From an uncultured Rhodopila sp. (GTDB lineage Bacteria > Pseudomonadota > Alphaproteobacteria > Acetobacterales > Acetobacteraceae), in assembly GCF_903915725.1 (NCBI RefSeq), contig NZ_CAIWTY010000107.1, positions 36,754 to 100,753 of the forward strand: a stretch of DNA of 64,000 bases, read 5' to 3'. The translations under genes and the position numbers were made by a program. Of this stretch, positions 37,054 to 47,057 are shown piece by piece. Numbering within the stretch: the stretch's first letter is position 1; the number at the start of each line of letters is the position of its first letter. The notes under the pieces were generated by a model that made no database searches, was not told the DNA's origin, and saw only the letters and a program-made list of their open reading frames with translations.

Positions 37054-38168
37054 TGTCGATAACCCGCACCGACGACTCGCTGCTCGGCCGCTGGTGGTGG
37101 AGCGTCGATCGCTGGACTCTCAGCGCCATCGGCATTCTCATTGGCTTCGGCTACATCATGATGCTGGCCGCCAGCCCGGCCGTGGCCGAGCGCATCGGCT
37201 CGTCCCGGGAAACCTTCATCTTCAAACAGGTGTTCTTCCTGGCGTTGGCGGCGGGGATCGTCGTCGGGGTCTCGCTGCTGTCGCCGCGCGGCATCAAGCG
37301 CCTCGCCATCGCCGGCTGCGTCGTCGCCCTGGCGCTGACCGCGGCGACCATGGTGATGGGCGTCGAGATCAAGGGTGCGAGGCGCTGGATTTCATTGCCC
37401 GGCATGACGATCCAGCCGAGCGAATTTCTGAAACCCTGCTTCGCCATCGTCGCCGCCTGGCTGCTGAGCGAGGGCAAGAAGTCGCCGCGCTTCCCCGGCA
37501 TGATCGCCGCCTTCCTGGTGTTTGGCACGATCGTCATGCTGCTGAAGTCGCAGCCGGATATCGGCATGTTGGCCGTCGTGACCGTGGTGTTCCTGGCGCA
37601 GTTGTATATCGCCGGGCTGCCGCTGGTCCTGGTCTGGGCCGCTATCGGCATGCTCGGCGGCGCGTCGGTGATGGCGTTCACCTTCTTCCCGCATGTGCGC
37701 AGCCGCGTGCTGCGGTTCTGGGACGGCACCGGAGACAACTACCAGGTCACCACCGCGCTGGAAGCGTTTGGCAATGGCGGCCTGATGGGCCGCGGGCCGG
37801 GCGAGGGGCATGTCAAGGACATCCTGCCGGATGCGCACGCGGACTTCGTGTTCGCGGTGGCCGGCGAAGAGTTCGGCATGCTGGTCTGCGTCTTCATCCT
37901 TTGCGTGTTCGCCTTCATCGTGCTGCGCGGCCTGCTGCGGCTGCTGCGCGAGCATGACCCGTTCATCGTGCTGTCCTGCACCGGCCTGGTCACCGGGTTC
38001 GGCCTGCAGGCGTTCGTCAACATGGCGTCCACCCTGAAGCTGATCCCGACCAAGGGCATGACCCTGCCGTTCATCTCCTATGGCGGGTCGTCTGCCGTCG
38101 CGGTGGCGCTCGGCATGGGCATGCTGCTGGCTCTGACCCGCCGCCGCAGCCGGGATGAGCCGGCATGA
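37053..38168 (+). CDS. ftsW: SEDS-family septal glycosyltransferase FtsW
   Basis: 371 aa, polytopic. It polymerises lipid II at the septum with FtsI. About ten membrane helices, with the SEDS signatures GARRWISLPGMTIQPSEFLK, the catalytic-loop region EAFGNGGLMGRGPGEG, LPDAHADFVFAVAGEEFG and LPFISYGGSS. The ATG at 37053 is chosen because it abuts the murD stop; the same frame extends back antiphase through murD without conservation. The stop overlaps murG (ATGA). Confidence 0.95.
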   Translation: MSITRTDDSLLGRWWWSVDRWTLSAIGILIGFGYIMMLAASPAVAERIGSSRETFIFKQVFFLALAAGIVVGVSLLSPRGIKRLAIAGCVVALALTAATMVMGVEIKGARRWISLPGMTIQPSEFLKPCFAIVAAWLLSEGKKSPRFPGMIAAFLVFGTIVMLLKSQPDIGMLAVVTVVFLAQLYIAGLPLVLVWAAIGMLGGASVMAFTFFPHVRSRVLRFWDGTGDNYQVTTALEAFGNGGLMGRGPGEGHVKDILPDAHADFVFAVAGEEFGMLVCVFILCVFAFIVLRGLLRLLREHDPFIVLSCTGLVTGFGLQAFVNMASTLKLIPTKGMTLPFISYGGSSAVAVALGMGMLLALTRRRSRDEPA

Positions 38169-39286
38169 GAGGCCCCGCCGTGCAAACCATCGTCATCGCC
38201 GCGGGCGGCACCGGGGGACATTTCTTCCCGGCTGAGGCGCTGGCCGCCGAACTGGTCGCCCGAGGGCATCGCATCGTGCTGATGACCGACGGTCGCTCGG
38301 GCGCCTTGAACAGCGCCGTGTTCGCCGGCTGCGAGCAGCACGTGATTTATGGCGCCGGCATCGCCGGACGGGGCGCGCTGCGCGGTGCCGCCGCCATTGG
38401 CCTGCTGGCCGCGGGCGTGGTACAGGCGCGCAAGATGCTGGCGCGGCTGGATGCCGCCGCCCTTGTCGGCTTCGGCGGCTACCCGTGCGTGCCGCCGATC
38501 CTGGCGGCCGGTCTTCTGCGCCGTCGGCCGTCGGTGATACTGCAGGAGCAGAACGCGGTGCTTGGCCGCGCCAACCGGTTCCTGGCGCGCCGGGCCGATT
38601 GCCTGGCGCTGGGGTTCGCGGGGACCGAGCGGGTGCCCGCCGGGGTCGAGGCGATCGTCACCGGCAATCCGGTGCGCCCGGCCGTCGCCGCTCTGGCTGA
38701 TCTAGCCTATGTGCCGCCGTCGGACCGGATCAATTTGCTGGTGCTGGGCGGCTCGCTCGGGGCACGGGTATTCAGCGATGTCGTGCCGGACGCGGTCCGG
38801 TCGCTGCCGGAGGGCCTGCGCGCGCGCATCAGCATCGTGCAGCAATGCCGGCCGGAGGATCTGGATCGGGTCCGCGCCGCTTACGCCGAGGCCGGGATCG
38901 CTGCGGAGCTGGCGGCGTTCTTTCCGGATGTCGCTGATCGACTGGCTGCGGCACACCTTGTCATTGCCCGGGCCGGCGCGTCCACGGTCGCGGAGCTCGC
39001 GGTCGCCGGGCGGCCGTCGATCCTGGTGCCGCTGCCGGGCGCGATCGACGACCACCAATCCGCGAATGCCCGCGCTTTGTTGCGGGCGGGTGCGGCGCTG
39101 GTCACGCCGCAGTCCGGATTCACCGCCGCGTCGCTGGCGGAACAGCTCAATCACCTGCTTTCGGCGCCGGACCTGCTGGCCGCCGCGGCGGCGGGGAGCC
39201 GATCGCAGGCCCGCGCCGATGCCGCGCCGCGCCTGGCCGATGTCGTCGAAGCTCGCATCTGCCTTCGGGCCGGAGAACGCACATGA
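38165..39286 (+). CDS. murG: UDP-GlcNAc:lipid I N-acetylglucosaminyltransferase MurG
   Basis: 373 aa, GT-B fold, converts lipid I to lipid II at the inner face of the membrane. Glycine-rich loop [19 protein letters not shown] (residues about 12-30), [49 protein letters not shown] and the DDHQSANA motif are diagnostic. ATGA overlaps at both ends. Confidence 0.96.
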   Translation: MRGPAVQTIVIAAGGTGGHFFPAEALAAELVARGHRIVLMTDGRSGALNSAVFAGCEQHVIYGAGIAGRGALRGAAAIGLLAAGVVQARKMLARLDAAALVGFGGYPCVPPILAAGLLRRRPSVILQEQNAVLGRANRFLARRADCLALGFAGTERVPAGVEAIVTGNPVRPAVAALADLAYVPPSDRINLLVLGGSLGARVFSDVVPDAVRSLPEGLRARISIVQQCRPEDLDRVRAAYAEAGIAAELAAFFPDVADRLAAAHLVIARAGASTVAELAVAGRPSILVPLPGAIDDHQSANARALLRAGAALVTPQSGFTAASLAEQLNHLLSAPDLLAAAAAGSRSQARADAAPRLADVVEARICLRAGERT

Positions 39287-40719
39287 GGGCCCTTCCGCTC
39301 TCGATCGGGACCATCCACTTCGTCGGTATCGGCGGCATCGGCATGTCGGGAATCGCCGAGGTGCTGCATGAGCTCGGCTACAAGGTGCAGGGCAGCGACA
39401 TCGCCGAGAACGCCAACGTGCAGCGGCTGCGCGCGGCGGGGATTACCATCCATGTCGGCCACGACGCCGCCAATCTGGGCGAGGCGCATGTCGTCGTCGT
39501 CTCCACCGCGGTGAAGAAGGACAATCCGGAGGTCGCCGCCGCGCGGGCGCGGCTGATCCCGGTGGTGCGGCGGGCCGAGATGCTGGCCGAGCTGATGCGG
39601 CTGAAATGGTCCGTCGCGGTGGGCGGGACGCATGGCAAGACCACCACCACAAGCCTGATCGCCTGCGTGCTGGAAGCGGCGCACCTGGACCCGACCGTGA
39701 TCAACGGCGGCATCATCAACGCCTACGGCACCAACACCCGCATGGGCAGCGGCGACTGGATGGTGGTCGAGGCGGACGAAAGCGACGGGTCCTTCCTGCG
39801 CCTGCCGGCCATCATTGCCGTCGTGACCAACATGGACCCGGAGCACCTGGATCACTGGGGCAGCGCCGAGGCGATGGTCGCCGGCTACGACCAGTTCGTG
39901 AACAATATCCCGTTCTACGGCTTCGCCGTGCTGTGCATCGACCATCCCGCCGTGCAGCAGATGATCCCGCGCCTGTCGGACCATCGCATCGTCACCTATG
40001 GTTTCTCGCCGCAGGCCGATGTGCGGGCGGACCGCGTCACGCCGGACAAGCTGGGATCGACGTTTGAGGTCGTGGTGACGGATCGCCACCGCAACCGCTC
40101 GCGGCGGATGGGGCCGTTCCGGCTGCCGATGCTCGGCTCGCACAACGTGCAGAACGCGCTGGCCGCGATCGCCGTCGGGATCGAGATGGAGATCGACGAC
40201 GCGACGCTGCGCACCGCGTTCCTCGGCTTCAAGGGCGTCAAGCGGCGCTTCACCAAGATCGGCGAGGCCGGCGGCATTACGGTGATCGACGATTACGGGC
40301 ATCACCCGGTGGAGATCGCCGCGGTGCTGAAGGCGGCGCGGCAGGCCGGGGCGAGGGACGTCGTCGCGGTGGTGCAGCCGCATCGCTACACGCGGCTGGA
40401 GTCGCTGTTCAGCGATTTCTGCACCTGCATGAACGACGCGGGCACGGTAATCGTCGCCGATGTCTATGCGGCTGGGGAGCAGCCGATAGCAGGGATCAAT
40501 CGGGATGCGCTGGTCGAGGGGCTGCGCGCGCGCGGCCATCGCAGTGTTGTGGCGCTGCCGAATCCGGGGCGGCTGCCGGAGATGGTGCACGCCATCGCGC
40601 GGGCGGGCGATTTTGTCGTGTGCCTTGGGGCCGGCTCGATCACCCAGTGGGCGGCAACGCTGCCGGCGGACCTGGCGGCGTTGCAGGCGCCGAACGCCAA
40701 GCGGGCGGTGGGCACATGA
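39283..40719 (+). CDS. murC: UDP-MurNAc:L-alanine ligase MurC
   Basis: 478 aa. Starts peptide assembly on UDP-MurNAc. [18 protein letters not shown] at the N-terminus, ATP loop [49 protein letters not shown] and the [10 protein letters not shown] motif are all present. Its stop is part of an ATGA with the open frame that leads to murB, unlike the direct murC-murB contact expected in this order. Confidence 0.96.
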   Translation: MRALPLSIGTIHFVGIGGIGMSGIAEVLHELGYKVQGSDIAENANVQRLRAAGITIHVGHDAANLGEAHVVVVSTAVKKDNPEVAAARARLIPVVRRAEMLAELMRLKWSVAVGGTHGKTTTTSLIACVLEAAHLDPTVINGGIINAYGTNTRMGSGDWMVVEADESDGSFLRLPAIIAVVTNMDPEHLDHWGSAEAMVAGYDQFVNNIPFYGFAVLCIDHPAVQQMIPRLSDHRIVTYGFSPQADVRADRVTPDKLGSTFEVVVTDRHRNRSRRMGPFRLPMLGSHNVQNALAAIAVGIEMEIDDATLRTAFLGFKGVKRRFTKIGEAGGITVIDDYGHHPVEIAAVLKAARQAGARDVVAVVQPHRYTRLESLFSDFCTCMNDAGTVIVADVYAAGEQPIAGINRDALVEGLRARGHRSVVALPNPGRLPEMVHAIARAGDFVVCLGAGSITQWAATLPADLAALQAPNAKRAVGT

Positions 40720-41063
40720 GCGGGGGAGCGGGTCTGATGCGCGCCGCACCGGCGGGTGGGCTTTGGCTCTTGGGCACTAACATACGGGCCGATGGCGCAG
40801 CCACCGCCCCCGCCTCCGCCCCCGTGTCATGGCCGGGCTTGGCCCGGCCATCCACGACTTGCGGTGCTGGTCGGGGCAAAGTCGTGGATGGCCGGGCCAA
40901 GCCCGGCCATGACACAGTGGGAACGGCCTTCGCCCGTCGTGATGAGGGGGCAGCTGCCTTCGCCATCCATGACGAGGGGGCAGCTGCCTTCGCCATCCAT
41001 GACGGGGGGCGCGGCTATGACGGCGGCCCCGCCCATGACGGCATGGGAGCCGACCTCGCATGA
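40716..41063 (+). CDS. 115-codon open frame bridging murC and murB, built around a palindromic repeat (uncertain gene)
   Basis: The frame starts at the ATG of the ATGA that ends murC and stops at the TGA of the ATGA that begins murB, so it could keep ribosomes moving across the insertion. It has no recognisable domain. Residues 37-67 ([12 protein letters not shown] to KPGHDT) are encoded by the A-type palindrome. Residues about 77-96 are two identical copies of a 10-residue unit ([10 protein letters not shown]). A free-standing functional protein is doubtful; it reads as a translated spacer created by repeat insertion. Confidence 0.35.
   Translation: MSGGAGLMRAAPAGGLWLLGTNIRADGAATAPASAPVSWPGLARPSTTCGAGRGKVVDGRAKPGHDTVGTAFARRDEGAAAFAIHDEGAAAFAIHDGGRGYDGGPAHDGMGADLA
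40824..40915. repeat. Dispersed palindromic repeat, A-type, complete 92-bp copy
   Basis: Two perfect 37-bp inverted arms (40824-40860 beginning GTGTCATGGCCGGGCTTG; 40879-40915 ending GCCCGGCCATGACAC) surround an 18-base centre. Each arm contains its own palindrome ATGGCCGGGC-TTG-GCCCGGCCAT. Length and layout equal the copy at 55749-55840. Confidence 0.9.
40944..41003. repeat. Tandem duplication of a 30-bp unit
   Basis: 40944-40973 and 40974-41003 are identical 30-bp units (each starting GAGGGGGCAGCTGCCTTCGC). The unit is a multiple of three, so the bridging frame is preserved. Further degenerate CCATGACGG steps follow to 41040, suggesting slippage-driven growth next to the palindrome. Confidence 0.85.
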
Positions 41064-41998
41064 TGACCGCGGCACACATCCCCGGCTTCCTGGAAACACT
41101 GCCGCCGTTGCGTGGACGCATCCAGGCCGATGCGCCGCTGGCGCCGTTCACCTGGTTCCGTGCGGGCGGCGCGGCCGAGGCTCTGGTGCGTCCGGCCGAT
41201 GCGGACGACCTCGCTGCCTTCCTTGGCGCGTTGCCGGGCGAAATCCCGGTACATGTCATCGGCGCCTGCTCGAACCTGATCATCCGCGACGGCGGGCTGC
41301 CGGGCGTGACCATCCGTCTGGCGCGCGGGTTCTCCACCATCACCGCGGAACCGGACGGCATCGTGGCGGGCGCGGCTGCGCTGGATGTGACCGTGGCTGA
41401 ACACGCCGCCGCCGCAGGACTGACCGGGCTGGAGTTCCTGTCGGGCATCCCCGGATCGCTCGGCGGCGCGGTGGCGATGAACGCCGGAGCTTACGGCGGG
41501 GACATGGCGACCGTGCTCGACTGGGCGGAGGTCGTCACCCGCACGGGCGAAAAGCTTCGTCTGGCCGCGCCGGCCCTGGCCTTCGCCTACCGTCACGCCG
41601 CCCTGCCGCCCGGCGCCATCGTCACCCGGGTCCGGCTGCGCGGCCAACGCGGCGCGGCCGCGCTGATCGCTGCGCGAATGGCGGAAATCCGCGCCTCCCG
41701 CGAGGCGACGCAGCCGATTCGCGCGCGCACCGGCGGCTCCACCTTCCGCAATCCCGACGGCCAGAAGGCCTGGGAGCTGATCGACGCCGCCGGCTGCCGC
41801 GGCCTTGCCCGCGGCGGCGCGCAGGTGTCGGAGAAGCACTGCAACTTCCTGATCAACACCGGCGACGCGACCGCCGCCGATATCGAGGGTCTCGGCGAGG
41901 AAGTCCGCCGCCGAGTCCTCGCCGCGACGGGAGTCACGCTGCACTGGGAAATCCGCCGCATCGGCATCCCCGCCGGCAGGCCGGAGATCGTCGCATGA
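41060..41998 (+). CDS. murB: UDP-N-acetylenolpyruvoylglucosamine reductase MurB
   Basis: 312 aa, FAD-dependent, makes UDP-MurNAc. FTWFRAGGAAEALVRP, the FAD loop GACSNLIIRDGG, SGIPGSLGGAVAMNAGAYGG, RTGGSTFRNPDGQKAW (catalytic serine in GSTF) and SEKHCNFLIN are diagnostic (type II MurB). Two adjacent ATGs (41060, 41063) are possible; the first overlaps the bridging frame's stop. Stop overlaps ddl (ATGA). Confidence 0.95.
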   Translation: MMTAAHIPGFLETLPPLRGRIQADAPLAPFTWFRAGGAAEALVRPADADDLAAFLGALPGEIPVHVIGACSNLIIRDGGLPGVTIRLARGFSTITAEPDGIVAGAAALDVTVAEHAAAAGLTGLEFLSGIPGSLGGAVAMNAGAYGGDMATVLDWAEVVTRTGEKLRLAAPALAFAYRHAALPPGAIVTRVRLRGQRGAAALIAARMAEIRASREATQPIRARTGGSTFRNPDGQKAWELIDAAGCRGLARGGAQVSEKHCNFLINTGDATAADIEGLGEEVRRRVLAATGVTLHWEIRRIGIPAGRPEIVA

Positions 41999-42915
41999 CC
42001 CGTGTCGTCGTCCTGTATGGCGGCATCTCCGCCGAACGCGAGGTCAGCCTCGCCAGCGGCATCCAGGTGATCGCCGCGCTGCGCGAATCCGGCTTCGAGG
42101 TGACGCCGGTGGATGTCGGGAGTGACCTAGGTGCCGTAATCGCCGCGCTGTCGCCGAAGCCCGACGCGGTGTTCAACGCGCTGCATGGCCGCTTCGGCGA
42201 GGACGGCGCGATCCAGGGCGTGCTCGACTGGCTCGGCATTCCCTACACGCATTCCGGCGTGCGCGCCTCCGCCGTCGCGATGGACAAGGAGGCGGCGAAG
42301 GCGCTGTTCGAATCCGCCGGTTTGCCGGTGGCGCCGGGCCGCATGGTGTCGATCGCGGAGCTGGAAGCGGGCGATCCGCTGCCGCTGCCCTATGTGATCA
42401 AACCGGTGAACGAAGGTTCGTCCGTCGGCGTCACAGTGGTGCGCGGCGGCGACAACCGGCGGTCCGAGATCGCCCGGGCCTGGAGCTTCGGGCCGCGCGC
42501 GATGGTCGAAGCCTATATCCCCGGCCGCGAACTGACCGTCGCGGTGCTGGACGATCGGCCTTTGGCGGTGACGGAAATCCGCGCCGTCGCGGGCGCCTTC
42601 TACGACTACGAGTCAAAATATTCCGACGGCGGCTCCCGCCACATCATCCCGGCGGACGTGCACCCGGAGATCTACGCCCGGGCGATGGAGATGGCGGTCG
42701 CGGCGCATCGCGCCATTGGCTGCCGCGGCGCCACCCGCACCGACTTCCGTTACGACGACACGCAGGGCGAACCCGGCCGTCTCGTGCTGCTGGAGATCAA
42801 CACCCAGCCGGGGATGACGCCCGTGTCCCTGCTACCAGAACAGGCGGCGCATTGCGGGATCAGCTTTCCGCAGCTCTGCACCTGGATGGTGGAGAATGCC
42901 GCATGCCGCGCGTAG
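41995..42915 (+). CDS. ddl: D-alanine:D-alanine ligase
   Basis: 306 aa, ATP-grasp enzyme supplying D-Ala-D-Ala to MurF. YGGISAEREVSLASG, LHGRFGEDGAIQGVLDW, YTHSGVRASAVAMDK, VIKPVNEGSSVGV, and the C-terminal LLEINTQPGMTPVSLLPEQA are the family signatures. E15-type catalytic glutamate is in SAEREVSL. ATGA overlap with murB; overlaps ftsQ by 13 bases. Confidence 0.96.
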   Translation: MTRVVVLYGGISAEREVSLASGIQVIAALRESGFEVTPVDVGSDLGAVIAALSPKPDAVFNALHGRFGEDGAIQGVLDWLGIPYTHSGVRASAVAMDKEAAKALFESAGLPVAPGRMVSIAELEAGDPLPLPYVIKPVNEGSSVGVTVVRGGDNRRSEIARAWSFGPRAMVEAYIPGRELTVAVLDDRPLAVTEIRAVAGAFYDYESKYSDGGSRHIIPADVHPEIYARAMEMAVAAHRAIGCRGATRTDFRYDDTQGEPGRLVLLEINTQPGMTPVSLLPEQAAHCGISFPQLCTWMVENAACRA

Positions 42916-43811
42916 GCCGCTCCCCCCGCAATTCCCTGAACGATCGCCCGTCGGCGTGGCGGCTGATGCTGCGCCGCCAGCGCCGCCTGCTCTGGCCAGC
43001 CGCCGTGCTGGGCTGCGCCGGGGTCGCGGGGGTGTTCGTCATCGCCGCGGTGCATTCGCTGGGTGGTGGAGTCTCGGGCAATGCCATGTCCAGCCTGCGT
43101 GAAAGGGTCGGGACCGCGACCGCCGCCTCCGGCCTGCGGGTGACCGAGGTGGTGATCGAGGGCCGTGCCAATACGCCGGAAGCGCTGTTGCGCTCCGCCC
43201 TCGGCGTCAGCAAGGGCGATCCGATTCTCGGTTTTTCCCTGGAGCAGGCGCGGGCGCGGATCGAAACCCTGTCCTGGGTCGAGCATGCCACCGTCGAGCG
43301 CCGCCTGCCGGGCACCGTGGTGGTCTATCTGCAAGAGCGCGCGCCGTTTGCGATCTGGCAGAACCAGGGAAAATACGTCCTGGTGGACCGCGTCGGCCAG
43401 GTGGTCACCAACCAGGACGTTTCGCAGTTCAAGAAGCTGCCGCAGATCGTCGGAGCCGGCGCCCCGGCCGCTGCGGCGGAGCTTCTGGATGCGCTGACCG
43501 AACGGCCGGCCCTACAGGAAAAAGTCGCCGCCAGCGTGCGTGTGGGCGAGCGCCGGTGGAACCTGGTGATGGGCAACGGCATGAATGTGATGCTGCCGGA
43601 AGGCCACGTCGCCGCCGCGCTGGATCGCCTGATCCAATTGCAGCGCGATCATGCCGTGCTCGACCGACCGCTGGCCGCGATCGATCTGCGCCTGCCGGAT
43701 CGTCTGGTCATGCGGCCGCGCGCCGAAGCGAAGGACGGTTCGGCGACGCCGCCGCCGTCGCCGCCGGCCGGAGCGCCCACGGTTCCCGTTATCGCCAAGA
43801 AACCAACCTGA
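42903..43811 (+). CDS. ftsQ: Cell division protein FtsQ
   Basis: 302 aa. Bitopic: basic cytoplasmic N-terminus, a membrane helix (LLWPAAVLGCAGVAGVFVIAA, quoted approximately residues 28-48), POTRA domain beginning LRVTEVVIEGRANTPEALL, then a beta domain with WVEHATVERRLPGTVVVYLQ (quoted as in family) and a Pro-rich tail. FtsQ recruits FtsL/FtsB to the septum. The ATG at 42903 lies inside the ddl 3' end, typical of this cluster; a 17-codon longer frame has no support. Confidence 0.93.
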   Translation: MPRVGRSPRNSLNDRPSAWRLMLRRQRRLLWPAAVLGCAGVAGVFVIAAVHSLGGGVSGNAMSSLRERVGTATAASGLRVTEVVIEGRANTPEALLRSALGVSKGDPILGFSLEQARARIETLSWVEHATVERRLPGTVVVYLQERAPFAIWQNQGKYVLVDRVGQVVTNQDVSQFKKLPQIVGAGAPAAAAELLDALTERPALQEKVAASVRVGERRWNLVMGNGMNVMLPEGHVAAALDRLIQLQRDHAVLDRPLAAIDLRLPDRLVMRPRAEAKDGSATPPPSPPAGAPTVPVIAKKPT

Positions 43812-43824
43812 GGAGCACGAACGG

Positions 43825-45126
43825 ATGGCTGACAATCCTCGCCGCGTGCTTCCGCCCCCGGAAACCGGGCCGCCCGATATCGACCCGTCGCGGCATCATC
43901 GCGCCGGCCACTTCGGCGTCGTCGATATCGGCACCACCAAAATCGCCTGCCTGATTGGCCGCGTCGAAAGCGACGGGACGCCGCGCGTGCTGGGTTTCGG
44001 CTGGCAGAAAGGCAGGGGTGTCAACGGCGGCGACATCACCGACATCGATGCGGCGGTGAAAGCGATCCGTACCTGCGTCGGCCAGGCTGAGGACATGGCC
44101 GACGTCCGGCTGCGCTCGGTCACCGTGAATCTGAGTTGCGGCCAGCCCGAATCGCGGCTGTTCAGCGTGCAATGGCCGGTGGGCGGCCGCGCGGTGACCG
44201 AGAACGACGTGCGCGGCGTGGTCAATGAGGGTCGCGGCCGCGCCGCGGTGGACGGGCGCGAGCCGATCCATGTGCTGCCGCTGAATTTTGCGGTGGATGC
44301 GACGGATCATGTGGCCGATCCGCGCGGCCTGTTCTGCGGCGTATTGAATGCGCGGCTGCATGTGATCGACGCGGCGGCGACATCGCTGCACACGCTGGAA
44401 GCCTGCATGGCGCGCTGCGAGCTGGATATCGAGGAACTCGTTTCGGCGCCTTTGGCCGCCGGCCTGTCCAGTCTGGTGCGCGAAGAGCGCGAGCTTGGCG
44501 CGACGGTCATCGACATGGGTGGCGGAACGACCGGGATGGCGGTCTACGCCGACAACCAGATCATGCACACGTCGCAGCTCGCCATCGGCGGGCTGCATGT
44601 CACCAAAGACCTGGCCATCGGCCTGTCAACAACTCTGATTCACGCCGAACGGCTGAAGACGTTGTACGGCAATGTCGAAGCCAGCCCCGACGACGACCGC
44701 GAACTGCTGCCGGTTCCTCTCGTCGGCGAAGAAGACCATCAACTCGCGAAAGTGCCGCGCAGCATGGTGGTCAACATCATCCGCCCGCGGATTGAGGAAA
44801 CCTTTGAGTACATCAAGGACCGCCTCGATTCGTCGGGTCTGGGACGCGCCGCCGGCAATCGGGTGGTGCTGACCGGTGGCGCATGCCAGTTGCCCGGCGT
44901 GCGCGAAATGGCGTCCCGAATGCTCGGGCGCCAGGTGCGACTGGGCCGCCCGGCGACGCTGCGCGGCTTGCCTGAACTAGCCTCGGGACCGGCGTTTTCG
45001 ACCGCCGCGGGACTGCTCGCCTGGGCGGCCGGCGACGGGCGAACGTTTCACGACATGAATCTGGAGGGGGAGCCGCCGGCCGGGCTTTTCCGCCGCCTGG
45101 TCAATTTTTTGAAAGAACGTGTCTGA
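43825..45126 (+). CDS. ftsA: Cell division protein FtsA
   Basis: 433 aa actin-like ATPase that tethers FtsZ to the membrane. Phosphate-1 GVVDIGTTKIACLIGR, phosphate-2 TVIDMGGGTTGMAVYAD, and the adenosine motif VVLTGGACQLPGVRE are clear. The C-terminus GLFRRLVNFLKERV is the amphipathic membrane-targeting helix. The N-terminus has about 28 extra residues ahead of the ATPase core. The ATG at 43825 has an AGGAG site 11 bases upstream. Confidence 0.95.
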   Translation: MADNPRRVLPPPETGPPDIDPSRHHRAGHFGVVDIGTTKIACLIGRVESDGTPRVLGFGWQKGRGVNGGDITDIDAAVKAIRTCVGQAEDMADVRLRSVTVNLSCGQPESRLFSVQWPVGGRAVTENDVRGVVNEGRGRAAVDGREPIHVLPLNFAVDATDHVADPRGLFCGVLNARLHVIDAAATSLHTLEACMARCELDIEELVSAPLAAGLSSLVREERELGATVIDMGGGTTGMAVYADNQIMHTSQLAIGGLHVTKDLAIGLSTTLIHAERLKTLYGNVEASPDDDRELLPVPLVGEEDHQLAKVPRSMVVNIIRPRIEETFEYIKDRLDSSGLGRAAGNRVVLTGGACQLPGVREMASRMLGRQVRLGRPATLRGLPELASGPAFSTAAGLLAWAAGDGRTFHDMNLEGEPPAGLFRRLVNFLKERV

Positions 45127-45200
45127 TCTGCCGCGAATCGACCGCCGACTGGTAACAATCACCTTACAGCCGTACCCGTAGCACGGGGGAGAGAGCCAAA

Positions 45201-46757
45201 ATGACCCTTAACCTGACGATACCGCCGATGAGCCACACCGATTTTTCACCGCGCATCACCGTCATCGGAGTCGGTGGCGGCGGCACCAACGCAGTCGACA
45301 ACATGATCGCCGCCAATCTGCAGGGCGTCGAATTCGTTGTTGCGAACACCGATGCTCAGCAGTTGATGCACAGCCGGGCGGACCGCCGCATCCAGCTTGG
45401 TCCACATATCACCCAGGGGCTTGGCGCCGGGGCGAAGCCGGAAATCGGCAAGGCGGCGGCGGAAGAAGCCGCCGACGAGCTGTATAGGCATCTGGATGGC
45501 GCCCACATGGTGTTCATCACCGCCGGCATGGGCGGCGGCACCGGCACCGGCGCTGCCCCGGTCATCGCGCGCATGGCGCGGGAACGGAACATTCTGACTG
45601 TCGGCGTCGTCACGAAGCCGTTCGGTTTCGAAGGCGTCCGCCGCGCCCGGTCCGCGGACCAGGGCATCGAAGAGCTTCAGCAGTATGTGGATACGCTGAT
45701 CGTCATCCCGAACCAGAACCTGTTCAGGATGGCGAATGAGCGCACCACCTGGCGTGACGCCTTCAAGATGGCGGACCAGGTACTCTATATGGGTGTGCGG
45801 GGCGTAACCGACCTGATGATGGTGCACGGGCTGGTCAACCTCGACTTTGCCGATATCCGCACGGTGATGGCGGAGATGGGCAAGGCGATGATGGGCACCG
45901 GTGAGGCCGAGGGCGAGAACCGCGCCATCAAGGCCGCCGAAGCGGCGATCAACAATCCTCTGCTGGAAGACACCAGCATGTCGGGCGCGCGCGGCCTGCT
46001 GATCAACATCACCGGCGGCGAAGACCTGACCCTGTTCGAGGTCGATGAGGCGGCGAATCGCATCCGCCAGGAAGTCGATGAGGAAGCCAATGTGATCTTC
46101 GGCTCCGCGGTCGATGAAACCCTGACCGGGCGGATCAGGGTTTCCGTCGTCGCGACCGGCATCGATTCGCAGAAGAGCGTGGAGCAGCAGCCGCGGCCGA
46201 AGCTGGTGGCGGTTGGCGGCGGGGCGGCCCCGGCTCCGCAGCCGATATTGGTCCGCGGCGTCGCGAAGGAGCCGATCCTGGCCGGCGCGGGTGTGCACGC
46301 GACGGCGGTATCGCCGTTGCGCCATGCTTCGCACGACACGGAGTCGGTCGGGAACACGGCGATCGCGATGGAAGCCGCGCCGCAGCCTCCGGTGCTGCAG
46401 CAGCGGCCGCTGCCGGTGCGCCAGCCGCAGTTCCAGCCGCAACCGATTGTGCCGCCGGCATCCCGCGCCACTCTATTTACCGATGCGCAACGTCCGGCTT
46501 CGATACCGCCTTCCCAGGGCCAGATGTATGCTGCGCCGGATAGCGGCCGGCCGAGCCTGTTCAATACGGTAACGGGGGCATTTCGTCGCCGGGCGGCGGC
46601 GCCGGCCGCGGCGCTCCAGCAGCCGCAGCCGATGCGGCGGGATTTGCCTGTCGAGGACTACCAGCCTGAAGCGCCTCGGGTTTCGGTGCATCAGACTTCG
46701 GCCGCGGAAGAGACGGGTATCGAGATTCCGGCCTTTCTGCGCCGGCAGTCGTCCTGA
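45201..46757 (+). CDS. ftsZ: Cell division GTPase FtsZ
   Basis: 518 aa tubulin homologue forming the Z-ring. [18 protein letters not shown], the tubulin GTP signature [16 protein letters not shown] (about residues 110-125), and the synergy loop [11 protein letters not shown] are present. The core ends near residue 335. An unusually long Gln/Pro/Ala linker of about 170 residues leads to the conserved C-terminal peptide [11 protein letters not shown], which binds FtsA. ATG 45201 follows a GGGGGAGAG site; ATG 45228 is an alternative. Confidence 0.97.
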   Translation: MTLNLTIPPMSHTDFSPRITVIGVGGGGTNAVDNMIAANLQGVEFVVANTDAQQLMHSRADRRIQLGPHITQGLGAGAKPEIGKAAAEEAADELYRHLDGAHMVFITAGMGGGTGTGAAPVIARMARERNILTVGVVTKPFGFEGVRRARSADQGIEELQQYVDTLIVIPNQNLFRMANERTTWRDAFKMADQVLYMGVRGVTDLMMVHGLVNLDFADIRTVMAEMGKAMMGTGEAEGENRAIKAAEAAINNPLLEDTSMSGARGLLINITGGEDLTLFEVDEAANRIRQEVDEEANVIFGSAVDETLTGRIRVSVVATGIDSQKSVEQQPRPKLVAVGGGAAPAPQPILVRGVAKEPILAGAGVHATAVSPLRHASHDTESVGNTAIAMEAAPQPPVLQQRPLPVRQPQFQPQPIVPPASRATLFTDAQRPASIPPSQGQMYAAPDSGRPSLFNTVTGAFRRRAAAPAAALQQPQPMRRDLPVEDYQPEAPRVSVHQTSAAEETGIEIPAFLRRQSS

Positions 46758-46799
46758 AGGACGCGTGGCGGGACCCTGCAGGCCGGTCCCGCCCGATGC

Positions 46800-46880
46800 G
46801 CCATGCCGACGGAGGTCGGCATTCACGCATTTTCCTTGTGTGGAAAAAGACGTGGATGGCGGGCCTGTTCCCGCCATCAC
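46800..46880. repeat. Dispersed palindromic repeat relative
   Basis: CCATGCCGACGGAGGTCGGC followed by ATTCACGC, then ACGTGGATGGCGGGC and CCCGCCATCACC. It shares the ends of the element at 63925-64000 (ATGCCGACGCAGGTCGGCAT) and the GTGGATGGCGGGC half of the B-type. Confidence 0.65.
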
Positions 46881-46995
46881 CGTACTGGCGGCCTGCCAAC
46901 CGGTCAGAGTCAACGCCGGTTGGTATGGCCTCACGCGTTGATCGGGGTGCGGGTGCACCTGATACCAGACCACTTTGAGACCAATTCTGCGGCTG

Positions 46996-47057
46996 CGCCA
47001 TCCACGCCTTTGCCGGTGCAACGCAAGGCGTGGACGCGGGCTGCAACCGCCATGACG
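46996..47057. repeat. Dispersed palindromic repeat relative, B-like
   Basis: GCCATCCACGCCTTTGCCGG, a short centre, then GCAAGGCGTGGACGCGGG and CGCCATGACGG. CCACGCCTT and AAGGCGTGG are inverted partners, as in the copies at 8248 and 63790. Confidence 0.65.

Noticed and set aside
40944..41003. Possible CRISPR-like repeat (two 30-bp units)
   Set aside because: Units are directly adjacent with no spacers, and only two copies; it is a tandem duplication.
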